Below are positions 29,992 through 39,945 of a stretch of 64,000 bases of DNA, piece after piece. The position numbers and the translations under genes are program-made. Origin of the DNA: Yokenella regensburgei ATCC 49455 (GTDB taxonomy: Bacteria; Pseudomonadota; Gammaproteobacteria; Enterobacterales; Enterobacteriaceae); the NCBI RefSeq assembly GCF_000735455.1, contig NZ_JMPS01000064.1:160869-224868 (forward strand), given 5' to 3'. The stretch's first letter is position 1; each line of letters starts with the position of its first letter. The notes below the pieces were generated by a model. That model saw only the letters and a list, made by a program, of their open reading frames with translations. It was not told where the DNA came from and did not search any database.

Positions 29992-31677
29992 ATGAGAACG
30001 CTGCTGATTATTGATGCTGGACTCGGACAGGCCCGCGCCTATATGGCGAAAACCCTACTGCGTGCGGCAGCGCAAAAAGCGCATCTGGAATTTATCGATA
30101 ACCCCAACGATGCTGAACTGGTCATTGTGCTTGGTAGCGCATTGCCTGCTGACAGCGCGCTGAACGGAAAACAGGTGTTCCTCGGCGATGTCAATCGTGC
30201 GGTGGCTCACCCGGAGCTGTTCCTCGGCGAAGCCAAAGGGCATGCAAAACCGTACAGCGCACCGACAACGGTTGCTCCTGCTGCGACGGCGGGTATGAAG
30301 CGCGTTGTCGCGGTCACCGCCTGTCCAACCGGCGTGGCGCACACCTTTATGGCGGCTGAAGCCATTGAAACCGAAGCGAAAAAACGCGGCTGGTGGGTGA
30401 AGGTTGAAACTCGTGGATCCGTGGGTGCCGGTAATGCCATTACCCCGGAAGAGGTGGCCGAGGCGGATCTGGTTATCGTGGCGGCGGATATCGAAGTGGA
30501 TCTGGCGAAGTTCGCCGGTAAGCCGATGTATCGCACTTCCACCGGACTGGCGCTGAAGAAAACTGCGCAGGAGTTAGATAACGCACTGGTCCAGGCCAAA
30601 CCGTATCAGCCTGCGGGTAACGCGTCTGCGGCGAAAGAAGGCAAGAAAGAGGGGGCGGGTCCATATCGTCACCTGCTGACCGGGGTTTCTTACATGCTGC
30701 CGATGGTGGTGGCAGGCGGTCTGTGTATTGCGCTTTCCTTCGCCTTCGGTATCACTGCCTTTAAAGAGGAAGGTACGCTTGCCGCTGCGCTGATGCAGAT
30801 TGGCGGCGGATCCGCCTTCGCCCTGATGGTGCCGGTACTGGCAGGTTATATTGCATTCTCCATCGCTGACCGTCCGGGTCTTACACCGGGTCTGATTGGC
30901 GGTATGCTGGCCGTCAGCACCGGAGCTGGGTTCATCGGCGGTATCATCGCGGGTTTCCTCGCCGGTTACGTGGCGCGAGCCATCAGTACCAAACTGAAGC
31001 TGCCGCCGAGCATGGAAGCGCTGAAGCCGATTCTGATAATCCCGCTGTTCTCCAGCCTGATCGTGGGTCTGGCGATGATTTATCTTATCGGTAAACCGGT
31101 TGCTGGCATCCTGGCGGGTCTGACCCACTGGCTGCAGACCATGGGCACCGCGAACGCGGTTCTGCTGGGCGCGATTCTTGGTGGCATGATGTGTACCGAC
31201 ATGGGCGGCCCGGTGAACAAAGCGGCTTATGCTTTCGGCGTTGGCCTGCTGAGTACCCAGACTTATGCACCTATGGCAGCCATTATGGCGGCGGGTATGG
31301 TACCACCGCTGGCGCTTGGCCTTGCGACTATCGTTGCTCGTCGTAAGTTCGATAAAGCACAGCAGGAAGGCGGTAAAGCGGCGCTGGTACTGGGCCTGTG
31401 CTTCATCACCGAAGGTGCGATTCCGTTTGCGGCCCGCGATCCGATGCGTGTTCTGCCATGCTGTATCGTTGGCGGCGCGGTGACCGGGGCAATCTCGATG
31501 GCCATTGGTGCAAAACTGATGGCACCACATGGTGGCCTGTTCGTACTGCTTATCCCTGGTGCTATCACACCGGTGCTGGGTTACCTGATGGCGATTATCG
31601 CCGGTACTCTGGTAGCAGGGCTCTCTTACGCGGTGCTGAAACGCCCGGAAGCTGAAGCGGTAGCGAAAACGGCGTAA
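29992..31677 (+). CDS. fruA: Fructose-specific PTS permease FruA (EIIB'BC)
   Basis: The product is 561 residues. A degenerate EIIB' domain (about 1-95) precedes the active EIIB domain, whose phospho-cysteine is in VTACPTGVAHTFMAAEAIE (about 106-124). The membrane EIIC domain follows from about residue 225 (HLLTGVSYMLPMVVAGGL). It imports fructose as fructose 1-phosphate. I chose the ATG at 29992 because it has a good ribosome site (AGGAG) and matches E. coli; an earlier in-frame start lies inside fruK. Confidence 0.97.
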   Translation: MRTLLIIDAGLGQARAYMAKTLLRAAAQKAHLEFIDNPNDAELVIVLGSALPADSALNGKQVFLGDVNRAVAHPELFLGEAKGHAKPYSAPTTVAPAATAGMKRVVAVTACPTGVAHTFMAAEAIETEAKKRGWWVKVETRGSVGAGNAITPEEVAEADLVIVAADIEVDLAKFAGKPMYRTSTGLALKKTAQELDNALVQAKPYQPAGNASAAKEGKKEGAGPYRHLLTGVSYMLPMVVAGGLCIALSFAFGITAFKEEGTLAAALMQIGGGSAFALMVPVLAGYIAFSIADRPGLTPGLIGGMLAVSTGAGFIGGIIAGFLAGYVARAISTKLKLPPSMEALKPILIIPLFSSLIVGLAMIYLIGKPVAGILAGLTHWLQTMGTANAVLLGAILGGMMCTDMGGPVNKAAYAFGVGLLSTQTYAPMAAIMAAGMVPPLALGLATIVARRKFDKAQQEGGKAALVLGLCFITEGAIPFAARDPMRVLPCCIVGGAVTGAISMAIGAKLMAPHGGLFVLLIPGAITPVLGYLMAIIAGTLVAGLSYAVLKRPEAEAVAKTA

Positions 31678-31710
31678 GGTTGAAAGGCCAGATATGGCCG
31701 ATAACACCTG

Positions 31711-31745
31711 AAAATAAAAAACCGGGGCTTTCCCCGGTTTTTTTA
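31711..31745. terminator. Bidirectional terminator between fruA and nfo
   Basis: The stem AAACCGGGG-CTTT-CCCCGGTTT is flanked by A and T runs. The nfo stop codon lies inside the plus-strand T run, so the two genes share a very compact end. Confidence 0.9.
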
Positions 31746-32600
31746 TGCCACCGCTTCGGCGACCTGCTGCGCTTTCAGCCACGCAATCTCTTCTGCCCAG
31801 ATATCCGGATTTACGGTTTCCAGAATCAGCGGAATGCCGTCAAAACGGTTGTCCTGCATTATCCAGCGAAACGCATCGTGACCAATGTTGCCTTCACCGA
31901 GGCTGTGGTGGCGGTCAACGCGGCTGCCGAAAGTGCTCTTGGCGTCGTTCAGATGCATCCCACGCAGATACTTAAAGCCGACGATGCGATCGAATTCAGC
32001 AAACGTTTCTTCACAGGCTTCTGTGGTGCGCAGGTCGTACCCGGCAGCAAAGGCATGGCAGGTATCGATACAGACGCCGACGCGGGATTTATCTTCGACT
32101 CCGTCGATGATGGCTGCCAGGTGTTCAAATTTAAAACCGAGGTTGCTGCCCTGACCGGCGGTGTTTTCAATGACCGCAGTGACGCCTTCGGTTTGTGCCA
32201 GCGCAATGTTGATGGATTGTGCAATCCGCGCCAGGCACTCTTCCTCCGGGATCTGCATCAGGTGGCTACCGGGGTGGAAGTTCAGCAACGTCAGCCCCAG
32301 CTGCTGGCAGCGGTAGAGCTCATCGATAAACGCTTCGCGGGATTTCTCCAGCGCTTCGGTAACCGGGTGACCCAGGTTAATCAGGTAGCTGTCGTGAGGG
32401 AGGATCTGGCCTGGCCCAAACTGGTATTTTTCACAGGCGGCTTTGAACTCGCTGATGACATCGTCAGTAAGGGGGGCAGCACGCCACTGGCGCTGGTTCT
32501 TGGTAAACAGGGCGAATGCGGTCGCTCCAATTTCTGCGGCGCGGATTGCGGCGTTAGCCACACCGCCTGAAGCACTCACGTGCGCTCCAATGTATTTCAT
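31743..32600 (-). CDS. nfo: Endonuclease IV
   Basis: The product is 285 residues, as in E. coli. It is a zinc-dependent AP endonuclease of base excision repair with a TIM barrel. The conserved metal-binding motifs are [37 protein letters not shown] and HLNDAKS. E. coli nfo is part of the SoxRS response, but no clear SoxS box was recognised here. Confidence 0.97.
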   Translation of the reverse strand: MKYIGAHVSASGGVANAAIRAAEIGATAFALFTKNQRQWRAAPLTDDVISEFKAACEKYQFGPGQILPHDSYLINLGHPVTEALEKSREAFIDELYRCQQLGLTLLNFHPGSHLMQIPEEECLARIAQSINIALAQTEGVTAVIENTAGQGSNLGFKFEHLAAIIDGVEDKSRVGVCIDTCHAFAAGYDLRTTEACEETFAEFDRIVGFKYLRGMHLNDAKSTFGSRVDRHHSLGEGNIGHDAFRWIMQDNRFDGIPLILETVNPDIWAEEIAWLKAQQVAEAVA

Positions 32601-32663
32601 GAGGGACTCCTGTTAAACCCTGGAGGAAAACCTCTATCATAGCGGGTTAACAGGCGTTTGACG

Positions 32664-32885
32664 TTATCTGAAATAGGGGTAGCGTAACCAAAATCCGTCG
32701 GGGACGGGAAGAGAAGCATGTCTGACAGTCATCTCAACCTGCCACTCTGAATCAGGAATGATGGCATCGTAGGCGTTCATGGAGAGGGTGTTATACGATT
32801 TTGATAGCCTATTGAGTTCTTTCAAAGTGTCGATGGTGTTTTGACAGGAGGCAAGGTTTTGCATCTCACAAAAATTGCTACTCAC
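32664..32885 (-). CDS. Possible small protein of unknown function (73 aa)
   Basis: The open frame starts with GTG at 32885, exactly 7 bases after AAGGAG. It encodes MSSNFCEMQNLASCQNTI… and ends …PDGFWLRYPYFR. No family was recognised. It has two Cys near the start, an aromatic and basic C-terminus, and no clear membrane segment or signal peptide. It lies in an AT-rich intergenic region between nfo and yeiH. The ribosome site is in the loop, and the start codon in the stem, of a 16-bp perfect hairpin (see 32876-32916). It could be a real regulated gene or a chance frame; similar proteins in other genomes would decide. Confidence 0.42.
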   Translation of the reverse strand: MSSNFCEMQNLASCQNTIDTLKELNRLSKSYNTLSMNAYDAIIPDSEWQVEMTVRHASLPVPDGFWLRYPYFR

Positions 32886-32916
32886 TTTCAATCTCCTTAT
32901 TTGAAAGTGAGTAGCA
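32876..32916 (-). promoter_or_regulatory. 16-bp perfect inverted repeat enclosing a ribosome site
   Basis: The arms at 32876-32891 and 32901-32916 are perfect complements with a 9-base loop. On the minus strand the loop reads ATAAGGAGA, a consensus Shine-Dalgarno. The downstream arm contains the GTG start of the small open frame. It could be a translational switch, an operator or the end of a small mobile element. Confidence 0.6.
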
Positions 32917-33000
32917 CAACACAACAAATTGGTTATAACTGAGACAGATGATCTAGAAAACACAGATTAGTATTTAATAAATATTCGCTAAATCAATCTA

Positions 33001-34053
33001 TTAACCCATCAGGCTATGAATCACCAGGTTAATCGCGGCGCCGCCGATAATCAGCCAGGCGAACAGCATCAGCGCCATCAGCAGCGGTTTCGCACCGGCT
33101 TTTTTCAGGGCGCTGACGTGGGTGGTGAGACCCAGTGCCGCCATCGCCATTGCCAGCAGTACCGTATCAAGCGTTACCAGCGCATCCACCACCGCTTTCG
33201 GCAACAGGTGGAATGAATTGAAGATGGCAACCACAATGAACAGGATAGCGAACCACGGAATGGTGATTTTACTTTTCTCACCGTGACCGGCCGGGGCCAG
33301 CTGTTTAACGCGGGCAGCCATAAACAGCAGGAACGGTGCCAGCATCATGACGCGCAGCATTTTGGCAATCACCGCGGCGTTTTCAGCATCCGGGCTGATG
33401 GCGTGACCGGCAGCAACAACTTGCGCGACTTCATGCACCGTAGAGCCGATATAAATCCCGTAAGCTTCCGGGCTGAACCAGTGTGCTACCAGCGGATAAA
33501 TGGCCGGGTAAAGGAAGATGGCGATGGTCCCGAAGATAACCACCGTAGCCACCGCAACGGTGACCTTGCTGGCTTCTGCTTTGACTACCGGCTCCGTTGC
33601 AAGTACCGCGGCAGCGCCGCAAATACTGCTACCAGCACCAATTAACCAGCTGGTGTGACGGTCAAGACCGAACACTTTCTGCCCAAGGAAGCAGGCAATC
33701 ATAAAGGTACTGGTCAGCGTTAAAACGTCGATGACGATACCACCGATGCCGACGTCAGCAATCTGCGAGAACGTCAGGCGGAAACCGTAGAGGATTATCC
33801 CAAGACGTAACAGATGTTGTTTGGCAAACAGCACCCCGCCGTCACAGGGTTTCCAGATTTTTGGGTAGATCGTGTTACCGAGCAGCATGCCGAACAGGAT
33901 GGCCAGTGTCAGAGCGCTGAACCCGGCGCCGGCGATGGCCGGAATGCTCCCGCCCCACAGGGCAACAGCGGTGATTGCAGCACTAAGCGCCAGCCCAGGA
34001 ATGAAATGCCAGAGTGGGCGGCGGCGATGAGTATTTAAGGTGAGTTCAGTCAT
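33001..34053 (-). CDS. yeiH: UPF0324 inner-membrane protein YeiH
   Basis: The product is 350 residues in about ten membrane helices, matching E. coli YeiH. Conserved features are GIILYGFRLTFSQIADVG and GAGSSICGAAAVLATEPV. The substrate is not established; family members are linked to sulfonate or sulfite export. It is divergent from yeiE, whose LysR-type product is the likely regulator. Confidence 0.92.
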   Translation of the reverse strand: MTELTLNTHRRRPLWHFIPGLALSAAITAVALWGGSIPAIAGAGFSALTLAILFGMLLGNTIYPKIWKPCDGGVLFAKQHLLRLGIILYGFRLTFSQIADVGIGGIVIDVLTLTSTFMIACFLGQKVFGLDRHTSWLIGAGSSICGAAAVLATEPVVKAEASKVTVAVATVVIFGTIAIFLYPAIYPLVAHWFSPEAYGIYIGSTVHEVAQVVAAGHAISPDAENAAVIAKMLRVMMLAPFLLFMAARVKQLAPAGHGEKSKITIPWFAILFIVVAIFNSFHLLPKAVVDALVTLDTVLLAMAMAALGLTTHVSALKKAGAKPLLMALMLFAWLIIGGAAINLVIHSLMG

Positions 34054-34106
34054 TTACTTCTCCTTTATCTGGCTCGAAGTGTATGCCTCACTGGTTTAAA
34101 AATAAA

Positions 34107-34130
34107 ATTGATTATATATTTATAATCAAT
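34107..34130. promoter_or_regulatory. Palindromic operator candidate between yeiH and yeiE
   Basis: ATTGATTATA and TATAATCAAT form perfect 10-base arms around TATT. This is an AT-rich dyad with the spacing of a LysR-type box. It lies 40 bases before the yeiE start and 54 bases before yeiH, the expected place for autoregulation and divergent activation. Confidence 0.6.
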
Positions 34131-34169
34131 CGGAATATGCGATAAGCAACGTTTAATACAGGTATCCCT

Positions 34170-35051
34170 ATGCACATCACGCTACGGCAGCTGGAAGTTT
34201 TTGCTGAGGTGCTGAAAAGCGGCTCAACGACGCAGGCGTCACAGATGCTGGCGTTATCACAGTCAGCGGTCAGCGCCGCGCTCACCGATCTGGAGGGTCA
34301 GCTTGGCGTTCAGCTCTTCGACAGGGTCGGGAAACGGCTGGTGGTCAACGAGCATGGTCGCCTGTTGTACCCGCGCGCGCTGGCGTTGCTCGAGCAGGCA
34401 ACCGAGATTGAGCAGCTGTTTCGTGAAGATAATGGTGCTATCCGGGTGTATGCGAGCAGCACCATCGGTAACTATATTTTGCCGGAGGTGATTGCTCTCT
34501 ACCGCCGCGATTTCCCTGAACTGCCGCTCGAGCTGAGCGTGGGCAACAGCCAGGATGTGATTAATGCGGTAGCGGATTTCCGGGTGGATATTGGTCTTAT
34601 CGAAGGGCCATGCCACGCGGCGGAAATGGTGGCGGAACCCTGGCTTGAAGATGAGCTGGTGGTGTTTGCTGCGCCGGATTCACCGCTGCATAACGGTAAA
34701 GCCACTCTGGCGCAGCTGGCCGCCACGCCGTGGATCCTGCGCGAAAAGGGGTCTGGTACCCGGGAAATTGTCGACTATCTGCTGTTGTCGCATTTACCGG
34801 AATTCCATATGGGGATGGAGCTTGGTAATTCCGAGGCCATCAAACACGCGGTGCGTCATGGTCTGGGCATCAGTTGTCTCTCGCGCCGGGTGATTGCCGA
34901 ACAGCTGGAAAACGGCACGCTGGCGGAGGTCAAAGTGCCGCTGCCGCCGCTTAAACGCACGCTCTGGCGCATTCATCACCGACAAAAGCACATCTCTAAC
35001 GCGCTAAGCCGCTTTCTTAGCTACTGCGAGAAGATAAAAGAGCTGGATTAA
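34170..35051 (+). CDS. yeiE: LysR-family regulator YeiE
   Basis: The product is 293 residues, as in E. coli. The N-terminal winged helix-turn-helix includes [31 protein letters not shown]… and the C-terminal substrate-binding domain follows. It is divergent from yeiH. YeiE has been reported to respond to sulfite and to affect motility and iron genes in related bacteria; I infer a local yeiH target from the arrangement. Confidence 0.93.
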   Translation: MHITLRQLEVFAEVLKSGSTTQASQMLALSQSAVSAALTDLEGQLGVQLFDRVGKRLVVNEHGRLLYPRALALLEQATEIEQLFREDNGAIRVYASSTIGNYILPEVIALYRRDFPELPLELSVGNSQDVINAVADFRVDIGLIEGPCHAAEMVAEPWLEDELVVFAAPDSPLHNGKATLAQLAATPWILREKGSGTREIVDYLLLSHLPEFHMGMELGNSEAIKHAVRHGLGISCLSRRVIAEQLENGTLAEVKVPLPPLKRTLWRIHHRQKHISNALSRFLSYCEKIKELD

Positions 35052-35184
35052 CGGTATCATTAGGACTTAACTTATAATTCGCGGCCCATCATGAAGGTCT
35101 CTTATAACTGCGCATTTCTGCCGGAAGGAAGCCATTTCCTCTGTTACAATCGCGCCTCATTTTTTGGATGGATAGTATTTTCAC

Positions 35185-36654
35185 ATGGTTTCTGAAACTA
35201 AAACCACAGAAGCGCCCGCGCTACGCCGCGATCTGAAGGCGCGTCACTTGACCATGATCGCCATTGGCGGTTCCATCGGTACAGGATTATTTGTTGCCTC
35301 CGGGGCAACCATTTCGCAGGCAGGCCCAGGCGGCGCGCTGCTTTCTTATATTCTTATCGGTCTGATGGTGTACTTCCTGATGACCAGTCTGGGCGAGCTG
35401 GCGGCTTATATGCCGGTTTCTGGCTCTTTTGCGACCTATGGTCAGAACTATGTGGAAGAGGGCTTCGGCTTCGCGCTGGGCTGGAACTACTGGTACAACT
35501 GGGCGGTGACTATCGCCGTTGACCTCGTGGCCGCACAGCTGGTGATGAACTACTGGTTCCCGGAAACTCCTGGTTGGATCTGGAGTGCGCTGTTCCTCGG
35601 TATCATGTTCCTGCTGAACTGGATCTCGGTGAAGGGCTTTGGTGAAGCAGAGTACTGGTTCTCGCTGATTAAAGTCGCCACCGTCATTATCTTTATCATC
35701 GTCGGTGTGATGATGATTGTCGGCATCTTCAAAGGCTCGCAGCCGGTGGGCTGGAGCAACTGGACAACCGGCGATGCGCCGTTTGCCGGGGGCTTTGCGG
35801 CGATGATCGGCGTCGCGATGATTGTTGGCTTCTCCTTCCAGGGTACTGAACTTATCGGTATCGCGGCAGGGGAGTCTGAGAACCCGGAGAAGAACATTCC
35901 GCGCGCGGTGCGTCAGGTGTTCTGGCGTATCCTGCTGTTCTATGTATTCGCTATCCTGATAATCAGCCTGATTATTCCGTATACCGACCCGAGCCTGCTG
36001 CGTAACGATGTGAAAGACATCAGCGTAAGCCCGTTCACCCTGGTATTCCAGCATGCTGGTCTGCTGTCTGCGGCGGCTATCATGAACGCCGTTATCCTGA
36101 CGGCGGTGCTGTCGGCGGGTAACTCCGGCATGTACGCGTCCACCCGTATGCTCTATACCCTGGCGCTGGACGGTAAAGCACCGCGTATCTTCGCGAAGCT
36201 GTCCCGTGGCGGTGTACCGCGTAACGCACTGTATGCGACAACCGTGATTGCGGCGCTGTGCTTCCTGACCTCGATGTTTGGTAACCAGACCGTGTACCTG
36301 TGGCTGCTGAATACCTCCGGGATGACCGGCTTCATCGCCTGGCTGGGGATTGCCATCAGCCACTATCGTTTCCGTCGCGGCTACGTGATGCAGGGGAATG
36401 ATATTAACGATCTGCCTTATCGCTCTGGCTTCTTCCCGCTGGGTCCGATCTTCGCTTTCGTGCTGTGTCTTATTATCACGCTGGGTCAGAACTATGAGGC
36501 CTTCCTGAAAGACACCATCGACTGGGGCGGCGTTGCGGCAACCTATATCGGTATCCCGCTGTTCCTGGTTATCTGGTTCGGTTATAAGCTGGCGAAAGGG
36601 ACTCGTTTTGTAAGCTATAGCGAAATGCATTTCCCAAAAATCCCCAAAAAATAA
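35185..36654 (+). CDS. lysP: Lysine-specific permease LysP
   Basis: The product is 489 residues with 12 membrane helices and belongs to the amino acid-polyamine-organocation family. The signature region is TMIAIGGSIGTGLFVASGA near the N-terminus, and GTELIGIAAGESENPEKNIPRAVRQVFWR follows. It imports lysine with protons and in E. coli also acts as co-sensor for CadC. It is monocistronic with its own terminator. Confidence 0.96.
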   Translation: MVSETKTTEAPALRRDLKARHLTMIAIGGSIGTGLFVASGATISQAGPGGALLSYILIGLMVYFLMTSLGELAAYMPVSGSFATYGQNYVEEGFGFALGWNYWYNWAVTIAVDLVAAQLVMNYWFPETPGWIWSALFLGIMFLLNWISVKGFGEAEYWFSLIKVATVIIFIIVGVMMIVGIFKGSQPVGWSNWTTGDAPFAGGFAAMIGVAMIVGFSFQGTELIGIAAGESENPEKNIPRAVRQVFWRILLFYVFAILIISLIIPYTDPSLLRNDVKDISVSPFTLVFQHAGLLSAAAIMNAVILTAVLSAGNSGMYASTRMLYTLALDGKAPRIFAKLSRGGVPRNALYATTVIAALCFLTSMFGNQTVYLWLLNTSGMTGFIAWLGIAISHYRFRRGYVMQGNDINDLPYRSGFFPLGPIFAFVLCLIITLGQNYEAFLKDTIDWGGVAATYIGIPLFLVIWFGYKLAKGTRFVSYSEMHFPKIPKK

Positions 36655-36667
36655 GCCTCTTCTGATT

Positions 36668-36700
36668 AAAGCCCCCTCCATGCCGAGGGGGCTTTTTTTT
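36668..36700 (+). terminator. Terminator of lysP
   Basis: The stem AAGCCCCCTC-CATGCC-GAGGGGGCTT is followed by T8, 14 bases after the lysP stop. Confidence 0.92.
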
Positions 36701-36743
36701 GCCCATTCGGCAACGTCCTGAAATAATTGTTAACAATGCAATT

Positions 36744-36762
36744 GATAATCGTAATCATTATC
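36744..36762. promoter_or_regulatory. Fur box upstream of cirA
   Basis: GATAATCGTAATCATTATC matches the 19-base Fur consensus GATAATGATAATCATTATC at 17 positions. It lies about 175 bases before cirA, whose product imports iron-catecholates. Confidence 0.88.
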
Positions 36763-36935
36763 TTTATTATCTTCGCAAAATTTCAGGATGAAGCCACTCC
36801 CCATCTCCCACCGAGGAATACCACGGTAAACGGGTGACCAGCCACATCTGCCAATAAAACGCCTCTGCCGGTCAGAGCAGAGCGCGATGTGAGTTACCCC
36901 TTTTTCGTTTGTTGTTGACCTCATGGAGATATGTA

Positions 36936-38918
36936 ATGGTTAGGTTGAATCCTGGCGTGCGAGCCGGGCTCTGCGCCTCTGCGCTGTCCTTTGCTTTACC
37001 GGTTGTTGCTGCATCAGCTGATGAAAATGAAACGCTGGTGGTGACTGCATCAGCCACCGAACAGAGCGTGAAAGACGCCCCCGCCAGCATCAGCGTGATT
37101 ACCGAGGAAGATCTGCAGCGTCGCCCGGTGAATAACCTGAAAGACGTGCTGAAAGATGTCCCGGGCGTGCAGCTGACTAACGAAGGGGATAACCGTAAAG
37201 GCGTCAGCCTGCGCGGTCTCGACAGCAGCTATACCCTGATTCTGGTCGACGGAAAGCGGGTTAACTCCCGTAACGTCGTCTTCCGTCACAACGACTTCGA
37301 TCTCAACTGGATCCCGGTTGATGCTATCGAACGCATCGAAGTCGTGCGCGGCCCGATGTCCTCCCTGTACGGCTCTGATGCTCTCGGCGGCGTGGTGAAC
37401 ATCATCACCAAAAAAGTGGGCACCAAATGGACCAGCACCCTCAGCGCAGATACCACCATTCAGGAACATCGCGATCGCGGTGACACCTGGAACGGCCAGT
37501 TCTACACCAGTGGGCCGCTGGTTGATGGTCTGCTCGGTATGAAAGCCTACGGTAGCTTCAGCAAACGCGGTAAAGACGACCAGCAGTTGAGTAACAGCGG
37601 CACCGAAACACCGCGTATCGAAGGCTTCACCAGCCGCGACGGCAACGTCGAGTTCGCCTGGACGCCGAATGAGAACAACGACATTACCGCAGGTTATGGT
37701 TTTGACCGCCAGGACAGGGATTCTGACTCGCTGGACAAAAACCGTATTGAGCGTCAGAACTACTCTCTCAGCCACAACGGTCGCTGGGACGTGGGTAACA
37801 GCGAAATTCGCGTTTACGGCGAAAAAGTCGATAACAAGAACCCGGGCAACAGTGGACAGATCACCTCTGAAAGCAACACTCTTGACGGTAAATATGTGCT
37901 GCCGCTGGGCATGATCAACCAGATGGTGACCTTCGGTGGCGAGTGGCGTCACGACAAGCTGAAAGATCCGGTTAATCTCACCAGCAACAGTGGGGGATCT
38001 ACTTCCGCCAGCCAGTATGCGCTGTTCCTCGAAGATGAGTGGCGGATCTTTGAACCGCTGGCGCTGACCACCGGTATCCGTATGGATGACCACGACACCT
38101 ACGGCGATCACTGGAGCCCGCGTGCCTATCTGGTGTACACCGCAACCGACACGGTGACCGTGAAAGGTGGCTGGGCGACGGCGTTTAAAGCTCCGTCTCT
38201 GTTGCAGCTTAGCCCTGACTGGGCCACGAACTCCTGCCGCGGTAGCTGCCGTATCGTTGGTAGCAAAGATCTGAAACCAGAAACCAGCGAAAGCTTCGAA
38301 CTGGGGCTTTACTACAGCGGGGAAGAGGGCTGGCTCGAAGGCGTACAGGGCAGCATCACCGCGTTCCAGAACAACGTGGAAGATATGATCAACGTTAACC
38401 GGACCTCCGACGCCAGCGAAGCGCCGGGCTATCCGAACTTTGTCGGCTGGTACACGGGGTCTAACGGTAAACGCATCCCGGTCTTCTCCTACTACAACGT
38501 TGATAAAGCACGTATCAACGGCGTGGAAACCGAGCTGAAAATTCCGTTGGGCGAAGAGTGGAAGTTGACGACAAACTACACCTATACCGATGGTCGTGAC
38601 CTGAGCAACGGTGGCAACAAACCGCTGAAAGAGCGTCCGTTCCACACTGCCAACGGTCGCGTGGACTGGAACCCGTGGCAGGACTGGTCGTTCTACGTGG
38701 CGGCGAACTACTCCGGTAAGCAGCGTGCGGTCAACGCTTCCTCGAAAACGCCTGGCGGCTACACCACCTGGGATATCGGCGGTGCCTGGCAGGCAACGAA
38801 AGACGTGAAGCTGCGCGCGGGCGTACTGAACGTTGGGGACAAAGATCTGCAGCGTGACGATTACAGCTACAACGAAGATGGTCGTCGCTACTTCATGGCG
38901 GTCGATTACCGCTTCTGA
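36936..38918 (+). CDS. cirA: TonB-dependent catecholate siderophore receptor CirA
   Basis: The product is 660 residues (E. coli 663). A signal peptide is followed by the TonB box ETLVVTAS, the plug domain ([30 protein letters not shown]) and a 22-strand barrel ending in the aromatic MAVDYRF. It takes up ferric dihydroxybenzoylserine and related catecholates. In E. coli it is also the entry route for colicin Ia and for siderophore-cephalosporins. I chose the ATG at 36936 because GGAG lies 7 bases upstream and the signal peptide starts there. Iron control is predicted from the Fur box. Confidence 0.96.
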   Translation: MVRLNPGVRAGLCASALSFALPVVAASADENETLVVTASATEQSVKDAPASISVITEEDLQRRPVNNLKDVLKDVPGVQLTNEGDNRKGVSLRGLDSSYTLILVDGKRVNSRNVVFRHNDFDLNWIPVDAIERIEVVRGPMSSLYGSDALGGVVNIITKKVGTKWTSTLSADTTIQEHRDRGDTWNGQFYTSGPLVDGLLGMKAYGSFSKRGKDDQQLSNSGTETPRIEGFTSRDGNVEFAWTPNENNDITAGYGFDRQDRDSDSLDKNRIERQNYSLSHNGRWDVGNSEIRVYGEKVDNKNPGNSGQITSESNTLDGKYVLPLGMINQMVTFGGEWRHDKLKDPVNLTSNSGGSTSASQYALFLEDEWRIFEPLALTTGIRMDDHDTYGDHWSPRAYLVYTATDTVTVKGGWATAFKAPSLLQLSPDWATNSCRGSCRIVGSKDLKPETSESFELGLYYSGEEGWLEGVQGSITAFQNNVEDMINVNRTSDASEAPGYPNFVGWYTGSNGKRIPVFSYYNVDKARINGVETELKIPLGEEWKLTTNYTYTDGRDLSNGGNKPLKERPFHTANGRVDWNPWQDWSFYVAANYSGKQRAVNASSKTPGGYTTWDIGGAWQATKDVKLRAGVLNVGDKDLQRDDYSYNEDGRRYFMAVDYRF

Positions 38919-38934
38919 GTGGTTTAAGCGGGTT

Positions 38935-38959
38935 TCCCGGTGCGCAGCACGCACCGGGA
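38935..38959. terminator. Hairpin between cirA and yeiG
   Basis: A perfect 10-bp stem (TCCCGGTGCG/CGCACCGGGA) with a 5-base loop lies between the two convergent genes. There is no strong T run, so it is a weak or bidirectional terminator. Confidence 0.55.
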
Positions 38960-38966
38960 TAATCTA

Positions 38967-39803
38967 CTACGCCATCAGATGCTCCGCATGGAAGCGGAGA
39001 TGATCCTCAATAAATGACGCAATAAAGTAGTAGCTGTGGTCGTAGCCGGGCTGAATACGCAGCGTTAACGGCCATGCCTTTTGTCGTGCGGCCTCTGCGA
39101 GTACCGCAGGCTGCAGCTGATCGGCCAGGAACTGGTCGCTGTCGCCCTGATCGATGAGCGTCGGGATCGCCTTCTCTTTATCGCTTGCCAGCATCAGCGC
39201 ACAGCTGTCCCATTCCTGCCACGCTTTTTCATCCTGACCCAGGTAGGCGCTGAACGCCTTCTGTCCCCAGGGGACACTTGCCGGGTTAACGATGGGCGCA
39301 AATGCCGACACGCTGGTAAATCTGCCCGGATTTTTCAGCGCCATGATAAGCGCCCCGTGTCCGCCCATCGAATGGCCGCTGATGGCGCAGCGCGAGCTGA
39401 CTTTAAACTGGCTTTGAATCAGAACCGGTAGTTCATCGCGCAGGTAGTCATACATACGATAGTGGGCAGCCCACGGCGCCTGACGGGCGTTGAGGTAGAA
39501 CCCCGCGCCTTTGCCGAGATCGTAACCGGCGTCGTCGGCAACGTTATCACCGCGCGGGCTGGTATCCGGCATCACCAGCACAATACCGAGCTCGGCGGCG
39601 ACCCGCTGCGCTCCGGCTTTGGTGGTGAAGTTTTCGTCATTACAGGTCAGGCCCGAGAGCCAGTACAGCACCGGTGGCGGAGCGTCGCTTCGCGTCGGCG
39701 GTAGAAAAATGCTGAACGTCATGGCGCAGTTCAGAGTGGTGGAGTCGTGCCGCCAGCGTTGCTGCCAGCCATCGAAACAGCGGTGCTCTTCAAGCATTTC
39801 CAT
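38967..39803 (-). CDS. yeiG: S-formylglutathione hydrolase YeiG
   Basis: The product is 278 residues, the E. coli length, in an alpha/beta-hydrolase esterase D fold. The catalytic Ser lies in [10 protein letters not shown], the oxyanion region in GLTCNDENF, and the catalytic His in PGYDHSYYF. It hydrolyses S-formylglutathione to formate and glutathione in formaldehyde detoxification. No formaldehyde dehydrogenase gene is adjacent. Confidence 0.94.
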   Translation of the reverse strand: MEMLEEHRCFDGWQQRWRHDSTTLNCAMTFSIFLPPTRSDAPPPVLYWLSGLTCNDENFTTKAGAQRVAAELGIVLVMPDTSPRGDNVADDAGYDLGKGAGFYLNARQAPWAAHYRMYDYLRDELPVLIQSQFKVSSRCAISGHSMGGHGALIMALKNPGRFTSVSAFAPIVNPASVPWGQKAFSAYLGQDEKAWQEWDSCALMLASDKEKAIPTLIDQGDSDQFLADQLQPAVLAEAARQKAWPLTLRIQPGYDHSYYFIASFIEDHLRFHAEHLMA

Positions 39804-39945
39804 GCAGGGCTCCCTGGAGATTTCGCGAAAATGGAGTTATCCATCATACAGATAATTCACCAGTGGTGAGTAACTTTCACTTCCGCATTCTCACCCTATG
39901 TTGCATCATAAAAGTAACTTTATTTTAACAATGCAGGAGGCAGGC

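Noticed and set aside
30574..31782. 402-codon frame antisense to fruA
   Set aside because: It is a reverse-strand shadow of the EIIC membrane domain.
35287..36681. Long open frame antisense to lysP (about 460 codons)
   Set aside because: The composition (runs of His, Gln, Arg and Asp) is typical of the reverse strand of a membrane-protein gene. No family is recognisable.
37050..38954. Long open frame antisense to cirA (about 630 codons)
   Set aside because: It mirrors the codon structure of cirA, has no recognisable family or ribosome site, and cirA is a certain gene. It is a reverse-strand shadow.
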